Below are positions 33,750-43,061 of a stretch of 50,705 bases of DNA, one piece after another (position 1 is the first letter of the stretch; every line of letters starts with the position of its first letter). The stretch lies in assembly GCA_041161065.1 (NCBI GenBank), contig JBEAVE010000024.1, positions 1-50,705 of the forward strand, written 5' to 3'. The position numbers were made by a program, and so were the translations under genes. This DNA is from DYRG01 sp041161065. Its GTDB lineage: Bacteria; Pseudomonadota; Gammaproteobacteria; Beggiatoales; Beggiatoaceae. The notes under the pieces were generated by a model. It made no database searches. It saw only the letters and a list, made by a program, of their open reading frames with translations, and had not been told where the DNA came from.

Positions 33750-35732
33750 TTATAGAACGCCCGCATATTTCAAACGAGGATAAGGGGATTTCAAACGGAT
33801 TTTATCAATGATTGCATTAACCATTTGTCCGGCTTTCAAATGGGTAGGACCATAAAGCATTGCTTCAACTCCCCAAGGCTGCATTTCTACTTTATAACCT
33901 GCCTTCATGACTTCAACAACAAGAACTTGAATGGTTTTCTCTTCCCATTCTTGTTTCAAATATTGCATAAACCAGCGTTTTTTCGACTCATTTTCTAAAT
34001 TGCGGGCTTCACGAGCGGCTTGTTCTGCGGTGGCTAAAACTTGGAACAACTCTTGTTGATCGTAAGGCAAAGTTTCTCCATTTAAATGCGCATCTAATTG
34101 GCGTTGCATCACCAAATCTGCAAACCGCCGCAAAGGTGAGGAAAATTGCGTATAAACTGACAAACCTAAACCACTATGTTGAGCGGGTTGTAATGATAAA
34201 GAAGATGGTTTGATAAATTTGCGCACTTTTTGAAAAATCAGGGGGTCTTGCATCATTTCTAGAGAAATCGTTTCAAGTGGTGCTTCTTGGGTTCTAAAAA
34301 TGAGAGGAACTTGATTTCTCTGGGCATATTTAGCGGCTAAATGATTCACTAAAATCATCATTTCTGCGACTAATTGTCTGCTTGGCGAATTACGGTCGAG
34401 CACTTCAACCTTAATGTCGTGATTTCTAACTTTGATTTTATATTCGGGGCGATTAAACTGTAATGCTCCATTTTCTAGGCGTTGTTTCAAAAGAAGATCA
34501 CCCAGTTGCTTTAATTCGACTAAACGTTGTGCTGTATCTCCTTGTTTTTCTTCTAAAAGTTGATCCGCTTCATTATAATTCAAACGTTTGTGAACACGCA
34601 CCGCTTCACGGCTAATTTTGCTTTCTAAAATATGTCCTGAGAAATCAATTTTGGCTTGTAATAACACAGAGGAGCGGACGGTTTCTGCGGTTAAGCTAGA
34701 AATGTCGCAAGAAATGTAGTCGGGGAGCATTAAAACAGTGCAAGTGGGCAAATAAACAGTGGTAGAACGGCGCATTGCCTCACGGTCGAGCGCGTCGCCC
34801 CGTTGCATGACGGCGGCGGGATCGGCGATGCCCACCCACACGCGCCAGCCGTCTTCTTCGCGGTCGATGTGGAGCGCGTCGTCGACTTCGCGGGTGTCGT
34901 CGTCGTCGATGCTGAACGCTAAGTCATGGATTTTCCTAGAAGAATCAGGCAGCCACGCTTGAATCGACCGCGCCAGTTCGAGAATGGGCTGCGAAAATTC
35001 AGGTTTCAAACCCGCCACGATTACGTCCCGATCCGCATCGGCAGAAATGCGCCCCGATTTTTGAAGTAAATCAAAGACTAAGCCTCGCGGAACTTGGTTT
35101 TCGGCTTCGGCGAGAGTTTGTAATAAAGGTTCTAATTCTTTATCTTTATCACCCCGCATCCAGCATTCTAAACGCTCAAATAAATATCTATTTTCTTCTG
35201 TAATTTCAATAACTTCCGCTTCAATAGCCTGTTTCAACCACGTTTCTGCAAATTGAGCAAATTGTTTCTTTTCTGATTCACGTTGGCGTTGTAATTTCAG
35301 TTCTTCAACTTGGTTTAAAGAACGAGCTTCCCAATTTTTGCCGCGTAATTTGAAATAAAGTCCATCTTGAACAAAGGCTTGCCACAATGCTGCTTGGTGT
35401 TCAACCGTGATTTCTCCGCTAAAGAACAGTTCCGCTAAATCTTTTAATTCAAAAGAACCCAATTCCTGTGCGGTTTCCCAAAGCAATTCGACATCGATGG
35501 TGGCGGCTAACGTATTGATAACATGATGAATTTTGGCGCAGCGTTCCTGCCAATCCGCCGCCGACCCAACTCGCCACGTAGTATTCCAAAAAATTTTATC
35601 TTCAGAGAAACTAATATCGCGGTTCTTCTCATTTAAGGCTTGAACTTTCTTTTTAATGGTTTTAACAATACAAACCCAATTTAACTGATCACCATCGATC
35701 AATGTTACAATTCTACCATCAAAATCAGACAC
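33750..35732 (-). CDS. RNB-domain exoribonuclease (RNase II-like)
   Basis: 660-residue 3'-5' exoribonuclease. The RNB catalytic region has FSIDDDDTREVDDALHI, with the clustered Asp that bind Mg, then RSTTVYLPT and MLPDYISCDISSLT. RFADLVMQRQLDAHL is near the C-terminal end, followed by a short S1-like tail. It lacks the long N-terminal cold-shock domains of RNase R and fits a shorter RNase II type. It starts one base after the hflD stop, so the pair is probably an operon. Confidence 0.82.
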   Translation of the reverse strand: MSDFDGRIVTLIDGDQLNWVCIVKTIKKKVQALNEKNRDISFSEDKIFWNTTWRVGSAADWQERCAKIHHVINTLAATIDVELLWETAQELGSFELKDLAELFFSGEITVEHQAALWQAFVQDGLYFKLRGKNWEARSLNQVEELKLQRQRESEKKQFAQFAETWLKQAIEAEVIEITEENRYLFERLECWMRGDKDKELEPLLQTLAEAENQVPRGLVFDLLQKSGRISADADRDVIVAGLKPEFSQPILELARSIQAWLPDSSRKIHDLAFSIDDDDTREVDDALHIDREEDGWRVWVGIADPAAVMQRGDALDREAMRRSTTVYLPTCTVLMLPDYISCDISSLTAETVRSSVLLQAKIDFSGHILESKISREAVRVHKRLNYNEADQLLEEKQGDTAQRLVELKQLGDLLLKQRLENGALQFNRPEYKIKVRNHDIKVEVLDRNSPSRQLVAEMMILVNHLAAKYAQRNQVPLIFRTQEAPLETISLEMMQDPLIFQKVRKFIKPSSLSLQPAQHSGLGLSVYTQFSSPLRRFADLVMQRQLDAHLNGETLPYDQQELFQVLATAEQAAREARNLENESKKRWFMQYLKQEWEEKTIQVLVVEVMKAGYKVEMQPWGVEAMLYGPTHLKAGQMVNAIIDKIRLKSPYPRLKYAGVL

Positions 35733-36341
35733 TTAAATGCTCCTTAAAAACAGTTCGGCTTGTTTGAGAATTTTATTTCTATTCCATAACAAATGCCAAC
35801 GTCCGCCGCCTTTTTGTTCCCAAAGAACTGCCGACCGCACACCTGCTAATAATAATGCTCTAATTTTGGCAGCTTTTTCTTCATCTTGGAGATAATCTGG
35901 ACGACCAAAAACTTGAATGCGAAAAGGTAAAGTACTGAGGGTATTTGTATAGAGGTGAGCGATTTCTAAAAACGTCGCAGGTTGTATTGTTTCTCCATTA
36001 AAAACAATCTGTTGCAATCCATCATGAAGGAGAGATGGAAGTTTTTTATCACGCATAAAACGGCGTTGCAAATCCATCATGCCCATTGTGTAACGGAGGC
36101 TTTCTGCATCGCGTTTGAGATTGTTTGCGCCTAATTGCGTTAAAAGCATTTCTAAACCTAGCCGCACGCCCTGCACACCACCAAAAACCGCCGCCGTTGT
36201 TTGCGCATCAAATACAAAAAGGCTCGCCACGCTAGCTTGCAGAGGCGTTTCTTGCGCGCTCCCCTGCCGTGCAATTTGTTTAACTAATTCAGCCGCTTGA
36301 AAAATGCCTGCTAATCCTAATGTAATATCTGGAATACTCAT
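35733..36341 (-). CDS. hflD: High-frequency lysogenization protein HflD homologue
   Basis: 202 residues. TLGLAGIFQAAELVKQIARQG, AVFGGVQGVRLGLEMLLTQLG, RYTMGMMDLQRR and RALLLAGVRSAVLWEQKGGGRWHLLWNRNKIL closely follow E. coli HflD, a peripheral membrane protein that modulates phage lambda CII stability. Its native role is unclear. It is usually next to mnmA; here it precedes the RNase gene. Confidence 0.87.
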   Translation of the reverse strand: MSIPDITLGLAGIFQAAELVKQIARQGSAQETPLQASVASLFVFDAQTTAAVFGGVQGVRLGLEMLLTQLGANNLKRDAESLRYTMGMMDLQRRFMRDKKLPSLLHDGLQQIVFNGETIQPATFLEIAHLYTNTLSTLPFRIQVFGRPDYLQDEEKAAKIRALLLAGVRSAVLWEQKGGGRWHLLWNRNKILKQAELFLRSI

Positions 36342-36394
36342 TTTCTACTAATAAAAGGTTATAAATTCTTGCATTATAGCAGGACTTTCTTAAA

Positions 36395-38530
36395 TTAAGT
36401 ATCCTCTGAAATGATTACACGATTGCGCCCGTATTCTTTGGCTTGAAATAGTGCTTTATCCGCCGCAGAAATCACTTTTGTAATCGTTGCACCATGCTGT
36501 GGAAAAAACGCAATACCAGAAGATAGTGTTGCATAAATATTATGATGTTCCTCAACCGTTATTTTAAGTTTTTCTAAAGAAACTCGCCATCTTTCTGCCG
36601 CCTGATAAGCCGCTTCAATAGAAGTGTTAGGCAAAACAACTAGAAACTCTTCTCCTCCATAACGACAAACAATATCTGTTGATCGAATTTGTTGCAAAAG
36701 TTGTTTAGCAAATGTTTGCAAGACTAAATCCCCCATATCATGACCAAATTGATCATTAATTGTTTTAAAATGATCAAGATCAATCATAATGAAACTTATC
36801 GGATAATTTTGTTGTGTTGCTCGAACAATTTCTTGAGGAAGTTTCTCATGTAAATAACGCCGATTGTAAAGCCCCGTTAAAGGATCACGATTCGCTTGTT
36901 CTCGCAATTCATTTTCGAGTCTTTTGATTTCATTTAATTGAACTTGTAATTGCAAATTAGATTCTAATAAAGCTCTCTCTGCCCGTTTGCGATCAGTAAT
37001 ATCTTCTTTTACACCCACATAATGGGTAATTTTTCCTTGATCATCACAAATCGGAGAAATGATTGCTGATTCATAATAAATTTCACCATTTTTTCTCTTA
37101 TTAATTAATTCACCACACCAAATTTTTCCTTGAGTAATGGTATTCCATAGTTCAACATGTTTCTCGGGTGGTGTTTGCCCAGATTTTAAAATTCGCGGGT
37201 TTTCTCCTAAAACTTCTTCTCGGCTATAGCCTGTTACTTGTGCAAAACGGGGATTAACATATTGTAAATTGCCATTAGTATTTGCAATCACAATAGAAAC
37301 AGGAGCTTGTTCAACGGCTTGTGATAATTGCCGAAGTTTTTCTTCGGTTTGTTTTCTTTCAGTAATATCGATCACATATTCAATAATTTGCTTAACATTT
37401 CCTTCATTATCAAAAATAGGATAGGCAAAGACTTCCATAATATGAAGTTCATGATTATCATCATAGTGCAAATGCTCAACGACTAAAGGTTTCTTTGTTT
37501 GTTTGACTGTTTTAACAGGACAAATATGTGCTAAAGAATCACAAGGTTCACTTTGTCGATGAGTTAATTGATAACAAGTTGTTTGATCTTTTAACCATTG
37601 CCCTGCGCTTTCATTGGCTAATTGAATTTTATAATCATCAGCATTAATGACATAAAAAGGATCAGATAAGGCGTTAATAACACTATTTAATAAAACGGTT
37701 TTTTGATGCTCTTCTTCACGGGCTTTTCTACGTTCAGTAATATCATTCATTGTAGTTAATAAACACAAATCTTTTCCTAAATAAATGAAATCTGCTGAAA
37801 ATAAACCAATACGTTGAGAACCATCTTTTGTTTTAATGATGGCTTCAAAGTTACGTACTTTAATATTTTGTTGAAGCATTTTAATAACTTCATCTCGCAC
37901 ACTGTAATCGGTAAAAATATGCAATTCAATGGCAGTTTTTCCAATGACTTCTTCTCGGGTATAACCTAATGTTTCTAAAAAGGCTTCATTCACATCAAGA
38001 AAGACATTGCTTTCAAAATAAGAAAGTGCCATTGGAACAGAATTAGAATGAAAGGCTTTTGAGAATTTTTCTTCGGAAAGTTTAATGCGAGAAATATCTT
38101 TACTAATCCCAAAAATGGCGGGCTTATTATTCCAAACACCTCGCATCACTCTAGTTTCGACGGGAATAATCTGACCATTTTTAGAAATGAGAGGAATTGG
38201 GCAAACTTCGGCTTTTCCTGCAAGCATTTCTCCTACAATAAAACCTGCTTCGGGACGACGTTCAAATGGGTGAACAATTAGAACAGAATTATTATATAGC
38301 TCTTCTTTTGAATAACCCAAATCACGAATTACTTTCTCATTGGTGTAAATAATACGACCTTGTTCATCTAAAACAAAGAGATATTCATCAATCGCATTAA
38401 ATAAGTTTTGGTAATTTTGATGCGTTTGCGAGAGCAATTTTCTCATGTGTGGGCAAGATATAGCGTGTTGCAAATTAGTAGAAGAAATACAGGATTTTTT
38501 TAGGCGTTTTTTAAGGTGGCGTTTGTTCAT
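36395..38530 (-). CDS. Multi-PAS diguanylate cyclase (GGDEF)
   Basis: 711 residues, no membrane helix. Four PAS domains lie at about 35-150, 160-270, 285-395 and 405-525, followed by a coiled linker and a GGDEF domain. The domain has RYGGEEFL, so the catalytic loop is intact and c-di-GMP can be made, and an inhibitory I-site RSTD five residues before the GGEEF. The third PAS has a cysteine set (CYQLTHRQSEPC and HICPVK), which suggests redox or metal sensing. The signal is unknown. It is divergent from the dsr operon. Confidence 0.88.
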   Translation of the reverse strand: MNKRHLKKRLKKSCISSTNLQHAISCPHMRKLLSQTHQNYQNLFNAIDEYLFVLDEQGRIIYTNEKVIRDLGYSKEELYNNSVLIVHPFERRPEAGFIVGEMLAGKAEVCPIPLISKNGQIIPVETRVMRGVWNNKPAIFGISKDISRIKLSEEKFSKAFHSNSVPMALSYFESNVFLDVNEAFLETLGYTREEVIGKTAIELHIFTDYSVRDEVIKMLQQNIKVRNFEAIIKTKDGSQRIGLFSADFIYLGKDLCLLTTMNDITERRKAREEEHQKTVLLNSVINALSDPFYVINADDYKIQLANESAGQWLKDQTTCYQLTHRQSEPCDSLAHICPVKTVKQTKKPLVVEHLHYDDNHELHIMEVFAYPIFDNEGNVKQIIEYVIDITERKQTEEKLRQLSQAVEQAPVSIVIANTNGNLQYVNPRFAQVTGYSREEVLGENPRILKSGQTPPEKHVELWNTITQGKIWCGELINKRKNGEIYYESAIISPICDDQGKITHYVGVKEDITDRKRAERALLESNLQLQVQLNEIKRLENELREQANRDPLTGLYNRRYLHEKLPQEIVRATQQNYPISFIMIDLDHFKTINDQFGHDMGDLVLQTFAKQLLQQIRSTDIVCRYGGEEFLVVLPNTSIEAAYQAAERWRVSLEKLKITVEEHHNIYATLSSGIAFFPQHGATITKVISAADKALFQAKEYGRNRVIISEDT

Positions 38531-38949
38531 AATAATGGCATCTCGCGATTTAAATTTATTCTATTTATTTTAATGCAATAACAGTGCAAAATGCGAGTTT
38601 GGGCGGGGGGATTTAAAACAAAAGTGCTATTTTGGGGACTTTAAAGGGATTTTTTTGGGAAAAAGGGCATTTTTAGCAGAAATGTTGCGATGCAGCGTGA
38701 TTTTTAAAGCAATTTTGCGTATAACGATCCAGAAATTGGTGAATGAAAACCTCGCTTATTTATGTTGCAATGCACAAAATAACTGTTTGTTTTGGGCGTT
38801 GAAGAGATTTTTTAGTGGTATAACCGCAATCGCGGCGCGTTTTTTAGAGCATTTGGTCGAACCTACATAGATTAATAGGTTGATTATTAACGAAAAAATG
38901 AGCACTAATTATTTTTTTAGGTGCATCATAATTTTGAGTATATTAGCTA
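38531..38949. other. Long intergenic region between the PAS-GGDEF gene and the dsr promoter
   Basis: I see no convincing gene in this part of the 528-base gap. An open frame at 38655-38870 has no family resemblance and no ribosome-binding site. Near 38814 AGTGGTATAA resembles the MITE terminus, but no partner end is found. It may hold regulatory sites for either flanking gene. Confidence 0.5.
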
Positions 38950-38978
38950 TTGTTAATGTAACTAAAGTAGGATATACT
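38950..38978 (+). promoter_or_regulatory. Sigma70-like promoter of the dsr operon
   Basis: TTGTTA (38950-38955) and TATACT (38973-38978) are separated by exactly 17 bases. Transcription would start near 38985, giving a leader of roughly 75 bases before dsrA. Confidence 0.6.
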
Positions 38979-39058
38979 TCATATCTAATATAAGCGGATA
39001 ATTAAATGGCTGCTTAACGTGCAACGTCCGTGATCATTTTGACAAAGGAGACCTCATT

Positions 39059-40321
39059 ATGGCTAAACCCATGCACCCCACGCCCCGCATCGATCAATTG
39101 GAAAGCGGTCCTTGGCCCAGCTTCATTACTGGCTTAAAACGCCTCGCCAATGACGATGGCAAACCTTACCAAGAGATGGTCATCGACCTGCTCGGTCAGT
39201 TAGAAACCTCTTACGAAACCCGCAAAGGCTATTGGAAAGGCGGCACGGTCGGCGTGATCGGTTATGGTGGCGGTGTGATTCCCCGTTTCACCGAATTACT
39301 CGATGACAACAAAAAACCCAAATTCCCCGCCGCCGCTGAATTCCACACCCTTCGCATTATGCCCCCCGCTGGTATGCACTATACCACTGATTTATTACGC
39401 AAAATGTGTGATGTCTGGGAAAAATACGGCTCGGGTTTGATCGCGTTTCACGGTCAATCGGGCGATATTATGTTCCAAGGCGCACCTTCCAAAAACGTTC
39501 AACCCGCGTTTGATGAATTCAATGAAATGGGCTTCGATTTAGGGGGCGCAGGTCCCGCTGTCAGAACGGGTATGTCTTGCGTGGGCGCGGCGCGTTGCGA
39601 ACAATCTTGCGCAAACGAACAAAAAATCCATCGAATGTTAGTCAATAACTTTTTAGATGATATGCACCGTCCCGCGTTACCTTACAAATTCAAATTCAAA
39701 GTGTCTGGCTGTCCAAATGACTGCATGAACGCCATCGAACGCGCAGACATGGCGGTGATCGGAACGTGGCGTGACGACATGAAAGTCGACCAAGCCGAGG
39801 TTAAAAACTACGTTGCAAGTATGGGTCGCAAGAAAATCATCGACAACGTCATTACGCGCTGTCCCACCAATGCGTTATCGTTGAATGATGACGACACTTT
39901 AACCGTTGATAATCGCAATTGCGTGCGTTGTATGCACTGCATTAACGTGATGACCAAAGCCTTATCTCCTGGTGATGACAAAGGCGTGACCGTGTTAATG
40001 GGCGGCAAACGGACATTGAAAATCGGTGATTTGATGGGCACGGTCGTGATTCCATTCAAAAAATTAGAAACCGACGAAGATTACGAAAGTTTGGTTGAAG
40101 TTGCTCAAAATGCGATTGATTTCTTTGCAGAAAATGCCTTAGAACACGAACGTACCGGTGAAATGATCGAACGCATTGGGTTAGTGAATTTCTTAGAAGG
40201 CATCGGCTTAGAAGTTGATCCGAATATGATTTCTGAACCGCGCCAATCTTCCTACGTTCGCATGGACGGCTGGGACGAAGAAGCCGCCAAATGGTTCGAA
40301 CGCAAACAACAAGCCGCGTAA
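39059..40321 (+). CDS. dsrA: Reverse dissimilatory sulfite reductase alpha subunit
   Basis: 420 residues. With DsrB it forms the sirohaem-[4Fe-4S] enzyme that, in sulfur oxidizers, oxidizes persulfide-bound sulfur to sulfite in the cytoplasm. The coupled-site ligands CVGAARC (Cx5C) and SGCPNDC (Cx3C) are present. The inserted ferredoxin domain is CPTNALSL...CVRCMHC, holding another [4Fe-4S]. An AAGGAG site lies upstream. It is the first gene of the operon. Confidence 0.97.
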   Translation: MAKPMHPTPRIDQLESGPWPSFITGLKRLANDDGKPYQEMVIDLLGQLETSYETRKGYWKGGTVGVIGYGGGVIPRFTELLDDNKKPKFPAAAEFHTLRIMPPAGMHYTTDLLRKMCDVWEKYGSGLIAFHGQSGDIMFQGAPSKNVQPAFDEFNEMGFDLGGAGPAVRTGMSCVGAARCEQSCANEQKIHRMLVNNFLDDMHRPALPYKFKFKVSGCPNDCMNAIERADMAVIGTWRDDMKVDQAEVKNYVASMGRKKIIDNVITRCPTNALSLNDDDTLTVDNRNCVRCMHCINVMTKALSPGDDKGVTVLMGGKRTLKIGDLMGTVVIPFKKLETDEDYESLVEVAQNAIDFFAENALEHERTGEMIERIGLVNFLEGIGLEVDPNMISEPRQSSYVRMDGWDEEAAKWFERKQQAA

Positions 40322-40344
40322 TTACTTAAAGGAGATTATTTCAA

Positions 40345-41418
40345 ATGTCAGCAGCACCAAGAATGCCTATCGAAAGCGGTGTGCCCGAACCGTTCCAATA
40401 TATGCACCCCACGATGCAAAAAAACTTCGGACAATGGAAATATCACGATCGTCCTCGCCCTGGTGTATTGCATCACGTTGCAAAATCTGGCGATCAAATC
40501 TGGACGGTTCGCGCCGGCACACAACGCCAAATGGACGTGTACACCATTCGCAAACTCTGTGATATTGCAGACAAATTTGGCGATGGCTTTGTCCGTTTCA
40601 CCATTCGCAGCAACATCGAATTTTTATTGAGTGACGAAGCCAAAGTTGCTCCCTTAATTGAAGCTCTCGGCAAAGAAGGCTTCCCCGTCGGCGGCACAGG
40701 TAATTCCGTGACCATGATCGCCCACACCCAAGGTTGGTTGCACTGCGACATTCCGGGCACGGACGCATCGGGCGTGGTGAAAGCGTTGATGGACGAACTC
40801 CACGAAGAATTTATCCGCGAAGATATGCCCAATCGCGTTCACATTACGACTTCGTGCTGCCAAATTAACTGCGGCGGTCAAGGTGATATTGCGATCAACA
40901 TTCAACACACCAAACCGCCCAAAATTAACCACAATTTGGTTGCGAACGTATGCGAACGCCCGACCGTAGTGGCGCGTTGTCCTGTCGCCGCGATTCGTCC
41001 CGCAATGGTCAATGGCAAACCGTCTTTGGAAGTGGACGAGAAAAAATGCGTGTGTTGTGGCGCGTGTTTCCCACCGTGTCCGCCGATGCAAATCAACGAT
41101 CCAGAGCATTCCAAATTAGCAGTGTGGGTGGGTGGAAATCACTCAAACGCGCGCAGCAAACCATCTTTCCAAAAATTAGTCGCCGCAGGCATTCCGAACA
41201 ATCCCCCGCGTTGGCCCGAAGCCGCCGCCGTTATCAAAAAAATCCTCGCAACCTACAAAAAAGACGCGAAAGATTGGGAACGGATGAATGATTGGATTGA
41301 GCGGATTGGTTGGGCGCGGTTCTTTGAATTGACCGAATTACCCTTCACCAAATTCCATATCGATAACTGGCGTGGCGCGCGTCGTAGTTTGAATGCTTCT
41401 GCGCACATTCGTTTCTAA
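40345..41418 (+). CDS. dsrB: Reverse dissimilatory sulfite reductase beta subunit
   Basis: 357 residues, partner of DsrA in the alpha2-beta2 enzyme. TTSCCQINCGGQGDIA and VARCPVAAIRP are the beta-subunit cluster segments, and CVCCGACFPPCPPM is the ferredoxin domain. It lies 23 bases after dsrA with AAAGGAG. Confidence 0.97.
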   Translation: MSAAPRMPIESGVPEPFQYMHPTMQKNFGQWKYHDRPRPGVLHHVAKSGDQIWTVRAGTQRQMDVYTIRKLCDIADKFGDGFVRFTIRSNIEFLLSDEAKVAPLIEALGKEGFPVGGTGNSVTMIAHTQGWLHCDIPGTDASGVVKALMDELHEEFIREDMPNRVHITTSCCQINCGGQGDIAINIQHTKPPKINHNLVANVCERPTVVARCPVAAIRPAMVNGKPSLEVDEKKCVCCGACFPPCPPMQINDPEHSKLAVWVGGNHSNARSKPSFQKLVAAGIPNNPPRWPEAAAVIKKILATYKKDAKDWERMNDWIERIGWARFFELTELPFTKFHIDNWRGARRSLNASAHIRF

Positions 41419-41430
41419 GGATTGAATCGC

Positions 41431-41823
41431 ATGAAATTCGCTATTCAAATTAACGAAGGACCTTATCAACACCAAGCGGCAGATACCGCGTATTTATTTA
41501 CGAAAGCCGCGTTGGAAAAAGGTCATGAAATCTTCCGCGTGTTTTTTTATCACGACGGGGTGAATAACGCCTCGAGTTTGACCGCGCCACCGCAAGACGA
41601 TCGCAATGTCACGCAGCGTTGGTCAGCCTTAGCCAAACAGTACAATTTAGATTTGGTGGTGTGCGTGGCGGCAGCCTTACGTCGCGGGATTATCGATGAC
41701 AACGAAGCGAAAAGAAATGGTAAATCTGCGTCAAATGTGGCGGAAGGGTTTCGGATTTCTGGCTTGGGTCAATTGATTGAAGCGGGCATTCAAGCCGACC
41801 GTTTAGTGGTCTTTGGCGATTAA
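41431..41823 (+). CDS. dsrE: Sulfur transfer protein DsrE
   Basis: 130 residues from the ATG at 41431 with AAGGA upstream. It is part of the DsrE2F2H2 hexamer that carries persulfide sulfur to DsrC. The active Cys is in LDLVVCVAAALRRG at residue 78, the position reported for Allochromatium DsrE. Confidence 0.95.
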   Translation: MKFAIQINEGPYQHQAADTAYLFTKAALEKGHEIFRVFFYHDGVNNASSLTAPPQDDRNVTQRWSALAKQYNLDLVVCVAAALRRGIIDDNEAKRNGKSASNVAEGFRISGLGQLIEAGIQADRLVVFGD

Positions 41824-41835
41824 AGGAGAAAAAAG

Positions 41836-42249
41836 ATGTCTGAAGGCAAAATTAAACAGTTTCTCTATTTGAATCGCAAAGCCCCATACGGAACAGTGTA
41901 TGCGCTTGAATCGCTTGAAGTTGTTTTAATCGCGGCGGCATTCGATCAAGATGTGAGTTTGGCGTTTGTCGATGATGGTGTTTATCAATTGGCAAAAGGT
42001 CAGGATACCAAAGCCGTTGAAATGAAAAACTTTTCTCCCGTTTATAATGCGCTTGGCGATTACGGCATTACCAAACTCTATGTAGAAAAAGAATCGTTAG
42101 ATGAACGGGGTTTAACCTTAGACGATCTGATGAATGTTATCTATGAAGATGAAAACGACGATTACGCTGAGAAACCATCTATCCGGTTGGTGAGTCGCGC
42201 AGAAATGGCGGCGATGATGGAAACCCAAGACATTGTATTAAGTTTCTAG
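41836..42249 (+). CDS. dsrF: Sulfur transfer complex subunit DsrF
   Basis: 137 residues of the DsrE/DsrF-like fold (LNRKAPYGTVYALESLEVVLIAAAFDQDVSLAFVDDGVYQL). It has no cysteine, consistent with a structural role in the DsrEFH hexamer, where DsrE and DsrH carry the cysteines. It lies 12 bases after dsrE with AAAGGAG. Confidence 0.95.
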   Translation: MSEGKIKQFLYLNRKAPYGTVYALESLEVVLIAAAFDQDVSLAFVDDGVYQLAKGQDTKAVEMKNFSPVYNALGDYGITKLYVEKESLDERGLTLDDLMNVIYEDENDDYAEKPSIRLVSRAEMAAMMETQDIVLSF

Positions 42250-42262
42250 GGAGTGACAAGAA

Positions 42263-42568
42263 ATGATTTTACACACGGTGAACAAATCCCCCTTTGAACG
42301 CAATGCGTTAAATAGTTGCTTGGGTCACGCGGAAGCAGGTAGTGCGGTGCTGATGATCGAAGATGGCGTGTACGGCGCGATGGCGGGTACGCAGGTTTCT
42401 GCAACAGTGAGCGCGGCATTGGCGAACGTGAAAGTTTATGTGCTGGGACCCGATTTGGCAGCGCGCGGCATCGCAGAAAATAAAGTACTGGCGGGTATTC
42501 AAGTGGTTGATTACGGCGGATTTGTGGATTTAGTTGCCGCAAATTCCACCGTTCAAGCGTGGTTATAA
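42263..42568 (+). CDS. dsrH: Sulfur transfer complex subunit DsrH
   Basis: 101 residues, homologous to TusB. The conserved cysteine is residue 19 (NSCLGHAEAGSAVLMIEDGVYG). It completes the DsrEFH ring. It lies 13 bases after dsrF with GGGAGTG upstream. A strong hairpin separates it from dsrC. Confidence 0.95.
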   Translation: MILHTVNKSPFERNALNSCLGHAEAGSAVLMIEDGVYGAMAGTQVSATVSAALANVKVYVLGPDLAARGIAENKVLAGIQVVDYGGFVDLVAANSTVQAWL

Positions 42569-42575
42569 ATACCCT

Positions 42576-42611
42576 TACCCTTGTAAATGGTTTAACCCAT
42601 TGGCAAGGGTA
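42576..42611 (+). terminator. Intercistronic hairpin between dsrH and dsrC
   Basis: Outer stem TACCCTTG / CAAGGGTA with an inner ATGG / CCAT extension. No T-run follows, so it is more likely an RNA processing or stabilizing structure than a full terminator. It would set dsrC apart from the genes before it. Confidence 0.55.
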
Positions 42612-42654
42612 TGCGATAAAATACATTCTTTTGGTTTAATTTGAGGATATAAAC

Positions 42655-42990
42655 ATGGCTAGCATTGAAGTAGGCGGAAAAGAAGTTGAAGTAGATGAAG
42701 AAGGTTATTTGGTCAATCTGAGCGATTGGACTGAAGAAATCGCTGAACATTTATCAAAATCAGAAGACCTTGTGCTGAGCGAAGAACATTGGGACATCAT
42801 TAAATTTCTCCGCGAATATTATGAGGAATATCAAATCGCACCCGCTGTTCGTGTGCTTACAAAAGCCGTCGGTAAAAAATTGGGGGCAGAAAAAGGCAAC
42901 AGCAAATATTTGTACGGTCTTTTCCCCTTAGGTCCTGGCAAACAAGCCTGTAAAATCGCGGGCTTACCCAAACCAACCGGCTGTATCTAA
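42655..42990 (+). CDS. dsrC: Sulfur carrier protein DsrC
   Basis: 111 residues. The flexible C-terminus GPGKQACKIAGLPKPTGCI has both redox cysteines at residues 99 and 110, the penultimate one and the one 11 before it. DsrC carries the persulfide or trisulfide substrate between DsrEFH, DsrAB and DsrMKJOP. A TTGAGGA site precedes the ATG. It is flanked by hairpins on both sides, which fits its usually high expression. Confidence 0.97.
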   Translation: MASIEVGGKEVEVDEEGYLVNLSDWTEEIAEHLSKSEDLVLSEEHWDIIKFLREYYEEYQIAPAVRVLTKAVGKKLGAEKGNSKYLYGLFPLGPGKQACKIAGLPKPTGCI

Positions 42991-43000
42991 ATTCCATTTC

Positions 43001-43025
43001 AAAGAGGGGAGCAAATCCCCCCTTT
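43001..43025 (+). terminator. Hairpin after dsrC
   Basis: Stem AAAGAGGGGA / TCCCCCCTTT (one mismatch) with a 5-base loop, followed by a short pyrimidine run, 11 bases after the dsrC stop. It probably attenuates transcription into dsrM or protects the dsrC message. Confidence 0.6.
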
Positions 43026-43061
43026 CTTCCAATTTCAAATTGTTAAAGGAGCATCAGAGCC

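Noticed and set aside
38814..38826. AGTGGTATAA resembling the MITE terminus
   Set aside because: Only ten bases match and no inverted partner end is found within 150 bases.
38655..38870. 71-residue open frame in the long gap upstream of dsr
   Set aside because: No family resemblance, Phe/Leu/Arg-rich composition, no ribosome-binding site; not annotated as a gene.
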